A DNA stretch of 64,000 nucleotides, from NCBI GenBank assembly GCA_029204225.1, contig CM055107.1, positions 24,447,391 to 24,511,390 of the forward strand, in the 5' to 3' direction. The stretch's first letter is position 1. The number at the start of each line of letters is the position of its first letter. The stretch comes from Diphasiastrum complanatum. Taxonomy: Eukaryota; Streptophyta; Lycopodiopsida; Lycopodiales; Lycopodiaceae. A model generated the notes under the pieces. It had not been told where the DNA came from. It was given only the letters and a program-made list of their open reading frames with translations, and did not search any database. Positions 31,042 to 43,519 of this stretch are shown here, one piece after another. The position numbers were made by a program, and so were the translations under genes.

Positions 31042-31802
31042 TGTTGCAGAAGCACTTTTTCTTTCTTGTTTTTTTGTGTTCGTCTTCTATTCTAATTCGT
31101 GAATAATTTTCTGTCTTTGAAATTTTCTTTTCATGTGGAAGCTCTTACAGGATCCCAGACACTCGACTATGCATCATAGAACCTATTTTATTCTAGCAAT
31201 CAAGAGACACAGCACAAGACCAAGAGATACACGAAATAGAACGACTATATTGTCAATTGATTTTAGAGCGAGATCGTCAGTGTCTTGCTCGTTGGCAGAT
31301 TGACTTTCTGCTCTTTTGTTGTGTTCTACTTGTTGGCAGACTTTCATGCACAGCTATGGTATTTTTCTTTCTTACTCTATTAGCTACATCTCTCTCTGTT
31401 TCTTACAGATCTTTGTATATACTATCTCTCTTCTTTTTCTTTTTTTCTTCCATCGTTATGATCTAGAGAAGATTGTTTATACCTCCACTATGTGGAGTTT
31501 ACAAGATAGCTAAACGTAGAATCACAAGACTAGTTAATGCTAATCAACTAGTTAGTTAGTCTCTGTCGTTGCTATTCGTTTCAGCTGGGCATGAAGCCCG
31601 TTGGGCTGCCAGCTGGCAGCGCGAAAGATTTCTCTTCGTTTGTTTCGTTCTTTTCGTTTCGCAGTCTTGGAGGTGTGTTTATGATTTGCAATTGATTCAC
31701 GAATTGTTCGTGCTTCGAGTCAAAGACACGTTGACTGTCACGAATTGTTCTTGTTTGACCTTTGTGTCTTGTTGGTGATGCGACAAAGTTGCAGGAGTTC
31801 AC
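31042..31802 (-). repeat. Possible 5' LTR of minus-strand copia element
   Basis: Directly behind the primer site the minus-strand sequence ends CTTCTGCAACA, a CA end. A TG start (TGTGAACTCCTGCAAC) at 31802 would give a 761-bp LTR. No matching copy was found on the 3' side, so this is tentative. Confidence 0.35.
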
Positions 31803-34348
31803 AATTTTGACAATTCTCTCTTATAGGCTTGTAAGACATGGTGGAAATCCACTGAAATTGTCCAGCTGTAAGGCTGATGGATGATTGGCCAATTGGGCAT
31901 ATGGATGGTGATTTTGTCCATAGCCAATCCCAAATCTTTCCATTTATTCCTTCGCGGCATTGGCACATAATAGTGATCTACTCGCAACTGGCGAGGGCTG
32001 GCGACGTAACTCCTAATTGATTCCGGAGTTTTCTCAAAAATAGTGGTTCTCCATGCCGGCTGCTCTCCCAATGCATATATTTTGTCCAACTCTTTGCCGG
32101 CCTCTATCTTGGAGGTCTTAAACTTCAGATCCCATCCACCATGCGAGGACTCATGCGGATGTTGCTTTAAGAAGGTCTGAATCTGGTCCTTGACACTGAT
32201 GGTCCTTTTGAATAGATGTGTGGTCCTTGATGAGGATGGACCTATTTGAACTGCCGGTAAGATTGGTGGTTGTTCTGCTATATCTGGAGCTCCCCCCTGG
32301 TCCATGCTCGAATCTACCCCTGTATCCATTGGTACAGCTTCGTGGCGCGGAGGGGAGAATTGTGGCATGACCGGTATGGGGATTTGTGGTCCGGCTTCCA
32401 ACACTTGAGCGGCAGCTTTTTCATAGGCGGTGATGGTCTCCTTAGCCTTTGCCAACTCGGTTGAACCTGTCAAAGTGGCCTTGGAATCCCTGAAGGGCCA
32501 CTTTGTATGTCTTTACTTTCTTGAACAAATACGCAATCTCCGTCAGTGTGACTGGATGATCTGGTATTCGCGTTTGAAGATACACATCATGCTCAAGGGT
32601 GGTTGCATCCAATTCACCTTGAAGCCACGTGCAGTCCTGTTCGATCATCTGTAATTGACCCTTCAGCAGCTGCACCTATTGCTTTGCATCTTACACAACC
32701 TTATCCACCTGATCCTGTGCGGTTGTTAGGGCGTTTTGCAGGGAGCTGATGTATTCTTCCAAGCGATCAGCTTGTTGCTAGGCCAACTTCTTTTCGGCTT
32801 CAGCCTTGTCTTCATGTTGTTTGGCAATCTTTAACTCTCGATCCAGTTGGACAATTTTTTGGCTGATCAGAGTGTTTTCGGACCCCATCTCGGAGATTCT
32901 CTGTTCCATTTTCTTCTTCTTATCCAGCATAGACTGGATCACTTGCGCAAGGCTGGAGACCAAACCGAGAGCATCACCAGAATTGACGGTTGTGAAGGCG
33001 ACAGTAGCAGGAGGACCTGATGGAAATGTCCTTGGTTCGCATGGAATAGGTGGCCAGTAGTTCTTCTTCTTAAAAAATGTCTTCCACTTCAAATCCCTCA
33101 AGCACTGTGGCGTCGAACTGTTTTGGTGATTTCACGGCTTTGTCGACCCAAAGTTGGCTGGGCTTTCTTCCGTATGAGGTTGCTGGCTGACATCAGTAGA
33201 TTCATGGATCTGTTCGAATCCTCTTCCAGGGGATTGGAGTTCAAAGGACGTAGGGCTCTGGGGCATTTCAAAAAATTTGGTGGTCCCAAGGGGGTCGGAA
33301 TCATCGAACATATCCATAAAGAACTGCGTGTTTGGTGAAGTGGCTTCGGTGTGTGGGGGTGAGGCGGCCTGGGCAGCTGTGATGGGAATGGTAGGCCCAA
33401 TGGTCACAGACTGTCCTTGTATGGAAGCAGAGGCGAGGGAAGCATCAAAGGCTAGGGGAATGGAAAGTTCGATGCGAACAACAGCAGGGGGTGGAAGCGC
33501 AGCTAACGAGGTATGCCTAGTGCGATGTTGTGACGCAGAAGGCGAGTCAGAAATGACGATCTCGCTGCGTGGACGGCGACAACTATGAGAACTCGAGGCC
33601 TGGTGAGACGACTTGGCCGGTGCTTCTTCGTAGACCGAAAGCACAGAATTTAGGTGGAAGCCATGGATTTTGTTTTCTAAGTGAGAAGCGGCTAAAATGG
33701 ACAATAAAGAGCCATCAGTGAACTGCTGCTTAGTATTACCCTTAATAGCTCATTTGAGCTCACCAAAAACAGTTTTGAACCAATTATATGGTTCAAGAGG
33801 GGCTTTGGCCAACTTGGTGTGGGACTCCACTATCCTATGGAGGATCTTTGACGTGATGTTGTCTTTCCTGAGGTTGTCAACCATCAGGAAGTTGTTCAGT
33901 AGATGGGCAGTAGTGTGGATTGAAGGCTCAGTGATGGCTTCAAGGAGGTAGCCATCGTTGGTCCAGTGCAGATCATTAGTGAGGTCAATGTAGGGCTTGA
34001 TGGCCTTTTTGGCCTGCTTGTGATTGGGTGAGGCCTGTGTACCGGATACTATACCTATGGCTGCAAGGGCGGCCTCAGTGACGCGCACCTTGTGTGTGGC
34101 TCCCTAGAAAGTGATATAAAATTTGGATTTCTCTTCCTTCCATGTACTGAAGGCAAGAGTGATGAAATCCATATTGATTCGTCTAGAAAAGGCTCTCTCA
34201 TGAATACCCATTGCAGTGAGTAGAGGCTCTGCAAGGGTCATCCACTGAGTGACCATGCTTGTGCTAGGAAGGATCATGATGTCCATTGCAGATGGGACAT
34301 CATGATGGATAGTATAGCGCGGAGACTGGGAAGTATCGGTAGAAGACA
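31799..34348 (-). pseudogene. Decayed extra ORF of unknown function downstream of gypsy pol
   Basis: A minus-strand coding stretch of about 2.5 kb is broken into five or six open pieces by single stops and frame changes. It begins MSSTDTSQSPRYTIHHDVPS at 34348. The N-terminal third (FYITF, KVRVTEAALAAIGIV, then ITEPSIHTTAHLLNNFLMVD) has a spacing that recalls the 'putative plant transposon protein' domain of some plant gypsy extra ORFs; this is weak. The middle is Ser/Pro-rich. A coiled-coil stretch follows at about 32780-32960 (MLDKKKKMEQRISEM) and again near 32450-32670. The end (VDHYYVPMPRRNKWKDLGLA) matches nothing I know. It lies in the same direction as the gypsy gag-pol at 34846-39613 and may be its 3' extra gene, or a separate element. 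Confidence 0.5.
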
Positions 34349-34589
34349 TGATGAGCGAAAAAAAAAAATGTAAGACACGGGAAAGTATATCAGAAAGCAA
34401 GTCAGGAAGTTTGGAAGGCTTTGGTCGCGAAAAAAATTCGCAAGAGCTTCGCTAGCACAAGTGAGGAATGAATCGAATTCAGCCAACTTATAGGTGAATT
34501 TGGTGGGTCCATTACAATGAATACTAGTCTGGTTGATCAGTTCTGAACAAAAATTTGCAGGCATGTACAGTACTGTAAAAATAGGCTAT

Positions 34590-34890
34590 AAAAATCTCGG
34601 CAAAGGTTTCTGGGGAACTGAACCTATCAGGCGAACGTTTGCCAGGGCTGGCGAAGGAAGAACCTTTGCCCAAGAGGGTCCTTCGTCCAGGTACTGTCAT
34701 AATTGTATTTTTTCAAAATCTGAACCTATGGACAACCTAATTTTGACATTCTAAGATCATCTAGCAGGTCGACAAAGGTTCATAATGAGATTAAGATGCT
34801 CGGCAAAGGTTCCCAAAATGGCATATCACTGAACATTCGCCTGACTCAAAAACTGGATTTTCTCTTTACAGGAACCTTCGCCCACCTCAA
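34590..34890 (-). repeat. Cluster of (A/G)CRAAGGTT words at the 3' side of gypsy pol
   Basis: Related words at 34598 (GGCAAAGGTT), 34651, 34771 (GACAAAGGTT), 34801 and, inverted, 34873. The same word family clusters on the other side of the gypsy body at 39871-40361, which suggests that both belong to one element's untranslated or LTR sequence. Confidence 0.5.
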
Positions 34891-35304
34891 ATTAGATAAA
34901 TCTAGAGTGGATGTACAGTCTGAGAGCTCAGGGAAGATTTCTGGTCCACTCAGGTACTGCTTCAATATAGAACAATGCAGCATCTGGCAGTTCATCATCC
35001 ACTTTAGTATCAAATGTTGCTTTCCCTTTTGAACCACAATTCGAAAGTCAAATTCAGTCAATAACAATAACCATCTTGCAATACGTCCAGTATTGCACGT
35101 TTTATTTACCAAGTAAAGTAACAGTTGATGATCCGTATAAAATGCAAAGTGCGTCTCCATGAGGTAGTGACGAAATTTTCGAATAGAAAAAATCATGGCT
35201 AATGCCTCACGTTCTGTTGTTGAATAATTCTTTTCTAGATCTGTAAGCTGTCTACTTGCAAATCGTATAGGATAATCTTTTTTATAGTCACCTGGCTGCG
35301 TCAA
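34846..35304 (-). pseudogene. Gypsy RNase H
   Basis: IRFASRQLTDLEKNYSTTER leads to EALAMIFSIRKFRHYLME, FYTDHQLLLYLVNKT and RIARWLLLLTEFDFRIV, the typical order of a gypsy RNase H. The first acidic motif (TDAS-type) lies upstream in a different frame. The frame runs past the domain into non-homologous sequence. Confidence 0.85.
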
Positions 35305-35394
35305 AACTGATCGAATGGCGTATTTTAAGACATCTGTATGAACATGAAATTCTATCGTCCAATCTGGAGAACGCAGTATTGGTGCTGAAGTTTA

Positions 35395-36380
35395 TGTTTT
35401 TTTTAAATTTTCAAAGGCTTCTAATGCCTCTACTGTCCAAATAAGAACAATAGTAAGTTTGTATATAGGTCGTGCTAAATCAGCAAAGAAAATAATAATA
35501 ATTTGATAGTAGTTTGCATGACCCATAAACACATAAACTCCACAAATTGTTGTTGGCGGTGACAATTCTACAATAACCTTGATCTTAGAATAATTGGTGG
35601 CAATGCCATGTCTTGATATCACATGTCCAAGCACAACTCCGTGGGAAATCCATATATTTTTTCGGATTTAGAAAAATGTGGTATTTGTGGCATCTTTCAA
35701 ATACCTTCTCCAATCGATCCAGGTGGTCTGTATCTGTACTATGGACTCCCAGGTCATCCAAGTAAATTTCAAGGAATTTTTGCAAATAATCTTTAAAAGC
35801 AAATTGCATTACTCTTTGGAATGAACTTGGTGCATTACAGAGTCCAAACGACATTACTTTGTAAGCATAGGTGTCCCATTCTGTTGCAAAAGCGGTTTTG
35901 TGACGATCGGTAGGTGCTATTTGTAACCTAGTTGTAACCACTAAATCCATCTAGGAAACTATAAGCTTCCGCTCCAGCAAGATGATCCAAAATGCTTTCA
36001 GTAAAAGGTAACAGAAAGTGATCATTCCACGTCACTTTGTTCAACGCTTTGAGATTCACACAGATTCGCAATTTCTCATTTTTCTTAGGAATAATGACAA
36101 TCGGTGAAATCCATTTGGTATGCTCGATCTCATAATGAAATCGACATCAAGCAATCTCTACAGTTCTTTCTTTATCAGATCCGCAACATTAGGATTACAA
36201 CGATAGAAATTTGTAACCTTTGGAACTGCATCAGGCACTAAAGGTATGGTATGTTCAATCATTGATGTCAGAATACCCTTCAGATCTTGATAAGTCCATG
36301 CAAAGCAATCCTGATACTTGTTCAAGATTAAGTTGTGATCTAACTTGTACAAACTTTTTCGGTTCTCCTGGTTCAGCAAG
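35395..36380 (-). pseudogene. Gypsy reverse transcriptase, frame-broken
   Basis: An N-terminal segment (36379-36158) carries NKYQDCFAWTYQDLKG and ends in a stop after LIKKEL. The core then reads in pieces: LKALNKVTWNDHFLLPF, RHKTAFATEWDTYAYKVMSF, GLCNAPSSFQRVM and the active site IYLDDLGVHSTDTDHLDRLE near 35760. The piece 35634-35392 has the post-RT connection block (LGHVISRHGIATNYSKIKVI). Confidence 0.85.
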
Positions 36381-37168
36381 ATTCATTGGTTGCATCCTAT
36401 CTGGGCCATCGTAAACCTCTTTTGATTCTAGCACATGTTCTTCAGGTTCACGATGTGCTTTAGATAACATGATAACCACATCATCCAGTATATAATGTTT
36501 AAAATGTTCGGGCATATCATGCTGGACTACATCTGCTTGTTCTTTTTCGAAAGGACTTGTCTTGGATCTTCGCTTAGCTTTCTTAGCAGGAATTGATCGT
36601 GGAGGTGATGACTTCTGAGAAAATAAATTTTTCTTCAAAGGTGAAGACTTCCTAGATGATGATGTCTTACTAGAATTCTGACTTGAAGAATCATCCTCGA
36701 CTTTCCTTTTGCCTTTGTCCAATAAGGGTGCACTTCCTTTGAATCAATCTTTTGAGGGAGATTTTCCCATTTCAGGACCGTATTATAATGTTGCTTAGCT
36801 TGTTTCTTCGTTATCAATTCTGTGATCCTATCTTCCTTCAATATAATTGCTTTGGGCAGTTTTATTGTTGGTTCATCAAGAACATTGCGCACTCCAAATC
36901 TGGTCGGATCCATATGATTTAAAATATGCTCATTTGTAAGTTCAGCATTGCCATCATAAGTCAAGGCATGACTCACAGGAATGAGTTCATTCTCAATCGG
37001 ATTTGGTGTAGGTTCCGTTGATATCCAGGCTACATTAAGCACATTCAGTGGAAACGTGATTGGTGTATCCAAAGTTTGATCTAATAAGGAAATCTTGCTC
37101 AAATCTGATTGATTATCTTGTTGACACATATATCTTGCTGTACAGTCAATCGTTGCAAGAGCTTCATT

Positions 37169-37738
37169 TCAATTGACAGTATCCGTTTGAGAATCGTAAT
37201 CAACTCCCAAATTTTTCTCTGGTCGGTCACAAGTGTGATCCGTTGTTGACGAATCGTCATTTTCTTTTTGAACCACTGGTTTGATAGTCCAAGTTGTGGG
37301 ATCAACTTTAACTGCACGTTCACGATTTTCAAAAGTGATTTTTTCGGTACCCCAGTTATGAATTACTTGTGCAACTCGTAACCATGGACGTCCCAATAGA
37401 ACTCGGTAGACGTTTGGCGCTTCTGGTAAGTCCATCACTACGAAAGTAATGACGAACTGTACTCCCGCAATTCTGACAAGTATATTTTCAACCATTCCTT
37501 GTGGACAAACTATCGTTTGATCAACTAGCTTAATAGCAAAAGTAGCAGGCTTGATCTTTGTAAGGCCCCATTTTGCACATAGCTTTGTAGAAATCAGATT
37601 AACTCCTGAACCGCCATCTATCATGGCTGCTTCTTTAGGAAATTGTCTATGTTGTATTGGCAGAGTGATATTCTTTTGTTCACTTTTCCAAGTGGCTCCA
37701 ACATGGAGTACTTCGTTAGATTCTTTACTCCAGCACAA
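37169..37738 (-). pseudogene. Gypsy aspartic protease, DGGS active site
   Basis: An open frame with AAMIDGGSGVNLISTKLCAK at about 37560-37625 and VYRVLLGRPWLRVAQVIHNW downstream, the paired N- and C-terminal marks of a retropepsin. The D-G-G-S active site differs from the common D-S/T-G. Upstream the same element has a glutamate- and proline-rich linker from gag. Confidence 0.85.
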
Positions 37739-38199
37739 AAAAGTGGCTCCTGATGGACTTCTGGTTCGACTTGAACTAACTTTTGCTCTAAGATTTCTTT
37801 TTCTTTTGGGACCAACTTCAGGAACTCTCCCAATGAAATATTGATCTTGCTAGACAAAATATTCATGAGTAGTTCTGTTTGCGGTGCTTCCGGTTCAGTC
37901 ATCTTGAAGGATTCTTCATGACGATGTAACTGATCATTCATATCCGTACATAAATTTCTTGGAGGCTGCAATGGTGAAGATCGAACTTCAGCTGTTGCTT
38001 TAGCAACTTCAAGCTCCTCTTCTTCTTGCAGATGTTTAATCCACTTCCTCATATCCTGATATCTTTGTTTTTCTGCATTAAGATTTGGATAGACCCCCGA
38101 TGCTGTTGGTATATCGTTCAATGGTATAGAATCAGCAGGTACTGGATCCACTACTGGTTCTTTCTGCTTCTGTGCTCTGGTGACCACCATCAAAGGTGC

Positions 38200-39613
38200 A
38201 CTTGGTTTATTCCGAGCTACTGGTCTTTGTTTGATTGTTATCAAATTTACAGGTGCTATAGCTGGTGGTGGCTTCGGTCTTGCTAGACAGCCCATAACCA
38301 TAGTCACGACAGAATGGTATAAATTTTTCTTTATTTGGACATTCTGCAACTTTGTGATTTTCTTCGCATGCAAAGCATCCAAGTGGTGCTCTGGTCCAAT
38401 TTCTAGAGGCTTGTTGTTGAGCGACAACATAAATAGCATATTGTTCTGAAGATCCACCTGAAGATCCACTTGCTTGAACATTTCCATAGTTCCATTGCTC
38501 AGCACTTTCGTAAGGTTTGGGTTCCATCAAATTGGCAAGAGGAGCAGAGTGCTTTGGTGGGGCAGGTAAAGCTAAACGTTCCGGATATCCAAGAGTAGAT
38601 TGTCGAGGTCTTGCTGTTGGATTTTCTCCATACTGTGGTTCTCGATATCCCATTTGTGCATATCGTTGTTGAATTATCCAAGGGTTGAAGTTGCAAAAAG
38701 CAGTCTCATGGTCAGGTGAATTACACAGATGGCAAACACTAATTTCTATTCGTTTTTTCAATTGAGGACACTCGTTCACTGTGTGATTTTCTGTACAAAT
38801 AACACTAGACATTTTCCTGGTAGGAAAAGTCTTTGCAAACTTCTCAGGTTCCTTGTTCGCTTGTTTGTGGAAATTTTCCAATGCTTTGATCTTCTCATCA
38901 AATTGTGACTACAACTTTTCCATCTATTTTTGCTGGTTCTTCTCAAGTTTCTCGAACTCATTGAGCATCATTTCTGCAGTAGCGTTGACATTCGTTGATG
39001 CAATAGTGGTGGATGTCGTAGTGGTCTGCCCTGCTGTATACAACAACATACTGATATTTGGCTCATCGTCTGAATCTTCATCCTCCTCCCGAATTGCATC
39101 GTCGATAGCATTTTGCAAGAGTGCATACTCATTATGGCATTTCAGCTCACGTCTGATCCGTTTAGGTAGGCCTAACAAAAATCACATAATCATGGCATTC
39201 TCGTTAATTAGTTCAAGTTCGCATTCAAATCTGAGATGTTTCACCCGTTCAATCTAATTTTGAACCATTTCGTGCTTTCCCATTTTAATTTTACTTAAAA
39301 GTAGGAAAGGGTCTTCCATAAACTTCCGTGGTTTGAATCGTGTGATGAGAGCTCGTTTAACAACCTCCCAATCTGTACACTCAGTTTCATCTCGATTATA
39401 GTACCAATCTTGTGCTGCACCTGTTAAGGCCATAGGAAACAACTTAAGTTTATCTTGAGAATAAATCTCGTCATAGACTTCACAGGATTCAACATAGATC
39501 TGAAGAAATCTAACTGGATTTGTTAATTCATTATATTTGGGTAGATCCAATTGGGGTGCTCTTCTAACAATAATTGGATTGACTTCCTGTGGAGCACCTC
39601 CAGGAGCAGCCAT
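38200..39613 (-). pseudogene. Gypsy gag with three zinc-knuckle positions
   Basis: Starts MAAPGGAPQEVNPIIVRRAP at 39613. The capsid part has RFLQIYVESCEVYDEIYSQD, FPMALTGAAQDWYYN and KRALITRFKPRKFMEDPF. Stops near 39254 and 39179 and further ones near 38925 break it. Three knuckle-like sites follow. The first, near 38780-38815, ends ICTENHTVNECP and lacks a clear first cysteine. The second is CHLCNSPDHETAFC near 38700-38740. The third is CFACEENHKVAECP near 38330-38370. The last two keep all CCHC residues. Confidence 0.85.
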
Positions 39614-41340
39614 CTTTACAAGTTTATATCAAATAGATAATGAGATTGGATCTAGATTTTTCAATCAAAAAACTATCTCGGATTAGCTTTGCTAGATCTA
39701 TTCCATTTTTCAACAATCTAATTCTATATCATGAAAAAGATTTCGAAATTTGATCAACCGATACCTCTCAAAAATGATAAATTTCTCAAAATCCAATTCA
39801 GAATATATCAGATCTGATTCAAATTTTGACAGAGACTTGATCTAGAAAATCAAAAACTAAAAATAGGACTGACGAAGGTTCACTAGGCGAAGGTTGGCTC
39901 GACGAAGGTTCAACAATGCTATTTTGAAAAAAAAAAACTCTCTGAACACCTTTTCTGACAATTTCTTGAAAAATAGCCTTGGCCGACCTCTCAGGTGAAA
40001 GATCTGACATAGATAAAACTATGGGAAAATGGACGAAGGTTTATGACACAAGAAATTATAGTTTCTATAGTCTGGGGAGGGTAAACTTCAAGATTTTCTA
40101 TGATCTGATCATGAAAAATCTTCGTCGAACTCAAAAATAGTATTTCACTATAAATAGAAAGTTTTGGAAACTCGACGAAGGTTTTGGTGAAGGATCAAGG
40201 GTAATACTGATAATTTTGCAAAAAAGTGACTTTTTTGGCAAAAATATGGCAATATGACAAATGATCTTTTGAAAATCCTTCTATTTTTGGTATTATTCTT
40301 CATCGGCCTGGAAATAGATAGATCTGAATCACACCTAAGCACAATGAATTAGGCGAAGGTTCTTTTTCTATATTTTTAGGGTTTTGGTGATTTTTTGGTG
40401 TTTTTTGACAGTTTTTCTAATGTTTTTGGAAATCTGCTAGGAATTCATCTTTGCCCTTCAAACTGAAGGTTTTGTAAACAAAATTGAAGGTGTCTGCAAC
40501 TCGGCTAAGGTTTTTAAAATGAGGATAAAAAGTTCTAAACTCTGATGATGCCTTTTGTCTCTTTTTGACCAAATTTGACAGATTTGACCGATTTTTGTTA
40601 TTTTCTCTGATATCTCAGATCCAAATGAATCTTAAGATTGGTGATCTGAATAGCTTTTCCTATTTTATAATCATATTAGATTTCAAACAAGCAATTCACT
40701 CAAATCAAGTAAAATCAATTCCAACTAACCCTAAATGCAGATCTAACACTATTCATGCCACGACAAGATGCATGCAAGCTAACCATCCAACAAACATGCT
40801 GCAAACTGAAACGGTGCCAAAATTGTAGTGGGTTTCTTTCCTTGCCTAACCTAAATTCAAGATCTAGTCAATCTAGCATCAAAGAGACGAGATTAGTTGT
40901 CACGCGTAGATTTGTTCCCAGGAGAGCGATAGTATAGTTCAGATTTCAACATGAATGGAGGATCCAAATCTAACTCCGATCCACAACAAAGATAGCTCTC
41001 TCTCTCTCTCTCTCTCATAAAAAGTATAATAACATACAATCCCAATAACATTCAGATCCAACAATTAGCAAAATCCAAAGAAAGCATGAGAGATGGAGAA
41101 GGAAAGAAGAAGAGCAAGGGCATTCATCAATCCATTTCTGAAGAGCACCAATTTGCTTTATTGAAATGAGGAAATGAACATGAGGAGCAACTCGAGTTGG
41201 TCCCTTCTTATAATAGAGAGGAGGACCCTGGCCTCTGAATCCTATTGGTCCATTCTTGCCTCTCTTTTTATTCAAATTTGAAAAAGTGTGGGAACCATCA
41301 AAATTGGAGGGAAACCCAACTTTATTCACTAGGCCCTGTG
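39614..41340 (-). other. Probable 5' leader/LTR region of the minus-strand gypsy, borders unresolved
   Basis: Non-coding. Six copies of G(A/G)CGAAGGTT lie in one orientation at 39871, 39886, 39901, 40032, 40174 and 40352. A (CT)n tract occupies 40996-41016. No tRNA-complementary primer site could be read with confidence. Confidence 0.45.
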
Positions 41341-43515
41341 ACATTAAAAGTCCCGCAGAAAGGCTAAAGTCCTTTTATTGACTTTCTAATTAATCAAATA
41401 ACTATGTGATCATCGGGTTGGACTTACACACGCAAGGTGCCAAATATCTCTCACTTATTAATTAGGGTTAGGGTTGCCTTGGGATCCGCAAACCCTCCAA
41501 AAATCAGTCTTTTCCTTCAACCACTCCTACATCCACACCATCCACATTCCTGCCATCCAGTTCTCTTGCCACAACATCTAAATCTGCTTCTTTGTCTGTT
41601 ATATTATCCACACCATCTACCGATATCACTACCACCACAACTTTCATCATCAGAATACCACTACCACCACTTGGGCCTACCTTACATCTTTATGTTATTC
41701 CACCATCTCACCATTCATCTTTTTTCAGACCCTAGTAGTCTTACCAAGGCAGCTAAAAGGTCATTACACTGTCTTGTGGAGACCAACAACCACCTACATT
41801 GGTTGGTCAGCCAGAAAGAATATTTAAAAAAGCAGGTGAAGCAACAAGAAAAGATAATAAAAAATATAGAAAAATAATCAAAGAGATCCATCTGAGAAGG
41901 CCAATACAAAAGGAAAAGATGAAGACGACAATGGGCTTGCAGGACAAAGTGAGCACCTCATCAAGTAAGTGGTAATCAAATCTCGACACCACAAGGGTCT
42001 AAGGTTGCAGTTGTAATTTTGTCAGTTCTTTCATCTTCCCACCAAACCCCTCGTCATGTTTCCCTGCCATCATCAACCCATCCATCCAAAATCTGTTTCT
42101 ACCACCAAGTTTTATAACCCCCTTAGAGACTGATAATCCAAGGTGTGTGCAACCTACCAATTGAAGGTTTTCCTCTTCTCATTGAGACAAGAGTGTCGAT
42201 GAGGCCAAGACTTCGACTAGAAGAATAACTAAGGAAACACCTTGAAGTAGAAAGGATGATATAAAGAGTGCCAAGGCAATTGATGACTATTTGGCAAGGC
42301 CTACAAGAAAATTGTCCGAGAAATCCAAAGAAAAGATTCCGAAGATTTTCAGAGGACAATATGTTCAGATGATCGAGAGCTGAAATATGAACAAGTTCAT
42401 ACCAAAGATTAGGCCTTGTCTGGGACCTATTCCGTTGGGTGTAAAAAACGAGATTCATCACATTCAAAGCCATCAGAGGGGAGATAGGCTACGAGAAGTC
42501 TCTTGACAAAAAGAAAGCTGAGAAAGAAAAACGAGAGACACTCAGTTATTTAGGGCTATCTTGACAAGCGGTTGCAAATGTTGAAGTTGTTGCCGAGAAG
42601 CGCAACTATATCAACAAATAAGTCTTGGTTTCACATAAGAAAACGCTGATCCATGCCTTTTCAAGAATCGAGCATCAAAGCTAAGGGATTGTAGTGGGTC
42701 ATGCAACACTATAGGGGAGGATAATATTAGCTGATGCCACGCTCCTAAGGTGTCAATGCAGTGCCTCATTACCCAAAAAGGATTTCCAGTAGAGGTGATG
42801 TTGAGAGCCAAGTTTGAGAGCACGAGAATTACTAGTGATACGCTAAGGGCATATACTGTGAGCCCCATGGTAATTTGCAACAGATGGAAAAAAGCATGTG
42901 GGAGCTAGTAATATGGGTCCTCTCAAACTTGAGATGTATTTTCAAGAAGGAGGCCTCCTAATAATGTGTACAAGGGAGAACCCAAAAGATTATAGAATGG
43001 GGTTCACTTGTAAGTCAAGAGGTGGAACTCAAAAAGTTATAGATTGTGGTTCACCTTTTGCAAGCACAAATAGGAGCCTCCTCCACGAGTTCCATAACAT
43101 GTGTTGTTTATTGTAATGCTGCTGAAATGTTTATTGACGATCCTTCATCCTACGTCCCTTCCATGCTCCATCTTCATGCATTTAATTTGGGTACTGATGT
43201 ATGAATGTGATTGTTGTTGATTCTTCTTTTAAGATTTGGTTTGCGATTCGCATCAAGTAGATGTGCAGGGCTTGAAGGCTGACCCACCATTCCACTATGA
43301 TCATATGCTTCTTTGGTCTTGGCTCCCTGAGGAGTTCTTATTACAAGTGTTGAGTGACAATTGTAATAAGCACTTTGTAGGATCTGTGATTTCAGTTTAG
43401 ATGTTGTGTTGTTGATATGAATAATCTACATTCTGTAAGAAACAAAGAAAGAACCAAAACAGTCTATAGAGCATAGATGAACAAATTATGATAGATCATA
43501 TATCCAAGATGAGTT
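41341..43515. other. No gene recognised
   Basis: The open frame at 41437-41877 is Pro/His/Leu-rich with low-complexity composition and no domain. Other frames are short. Confidence 0.45.
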
Positions 43516-43519
43516 ACCA

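Larger units (their letters stand above)
34846..39613 (-). mobile_element. Ty3/gypsy gag-pol body, non-chromodomain type, degenerate
   Basis: Minus-strand order: gag (39613 downwards), protease (37738-37169), reverse transcriptase (36380-35395) and RNase H (35304-34846). Integrase was not found. The protease reads DGGS instead of DSG or DTG, and the RT active site reads YLDD. Both are unlike the chromovirus at 12.5 kb and point to another, non-chromodomain lineage. Many stops and frame changes occur. LTR borders and primer site were not resolved. Confidence 0.85.

Noticed and set aside
38026-38449. Plus-strand open frames over the gypsy gag
   Set aside because: They are shadows of the minus-strand gag-pol coding sequence.
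41437-41877. 146-residue open frame
   Set aside because: Low-complexity Pro/His/Leu composition, no domain, no splice or neighbour support.
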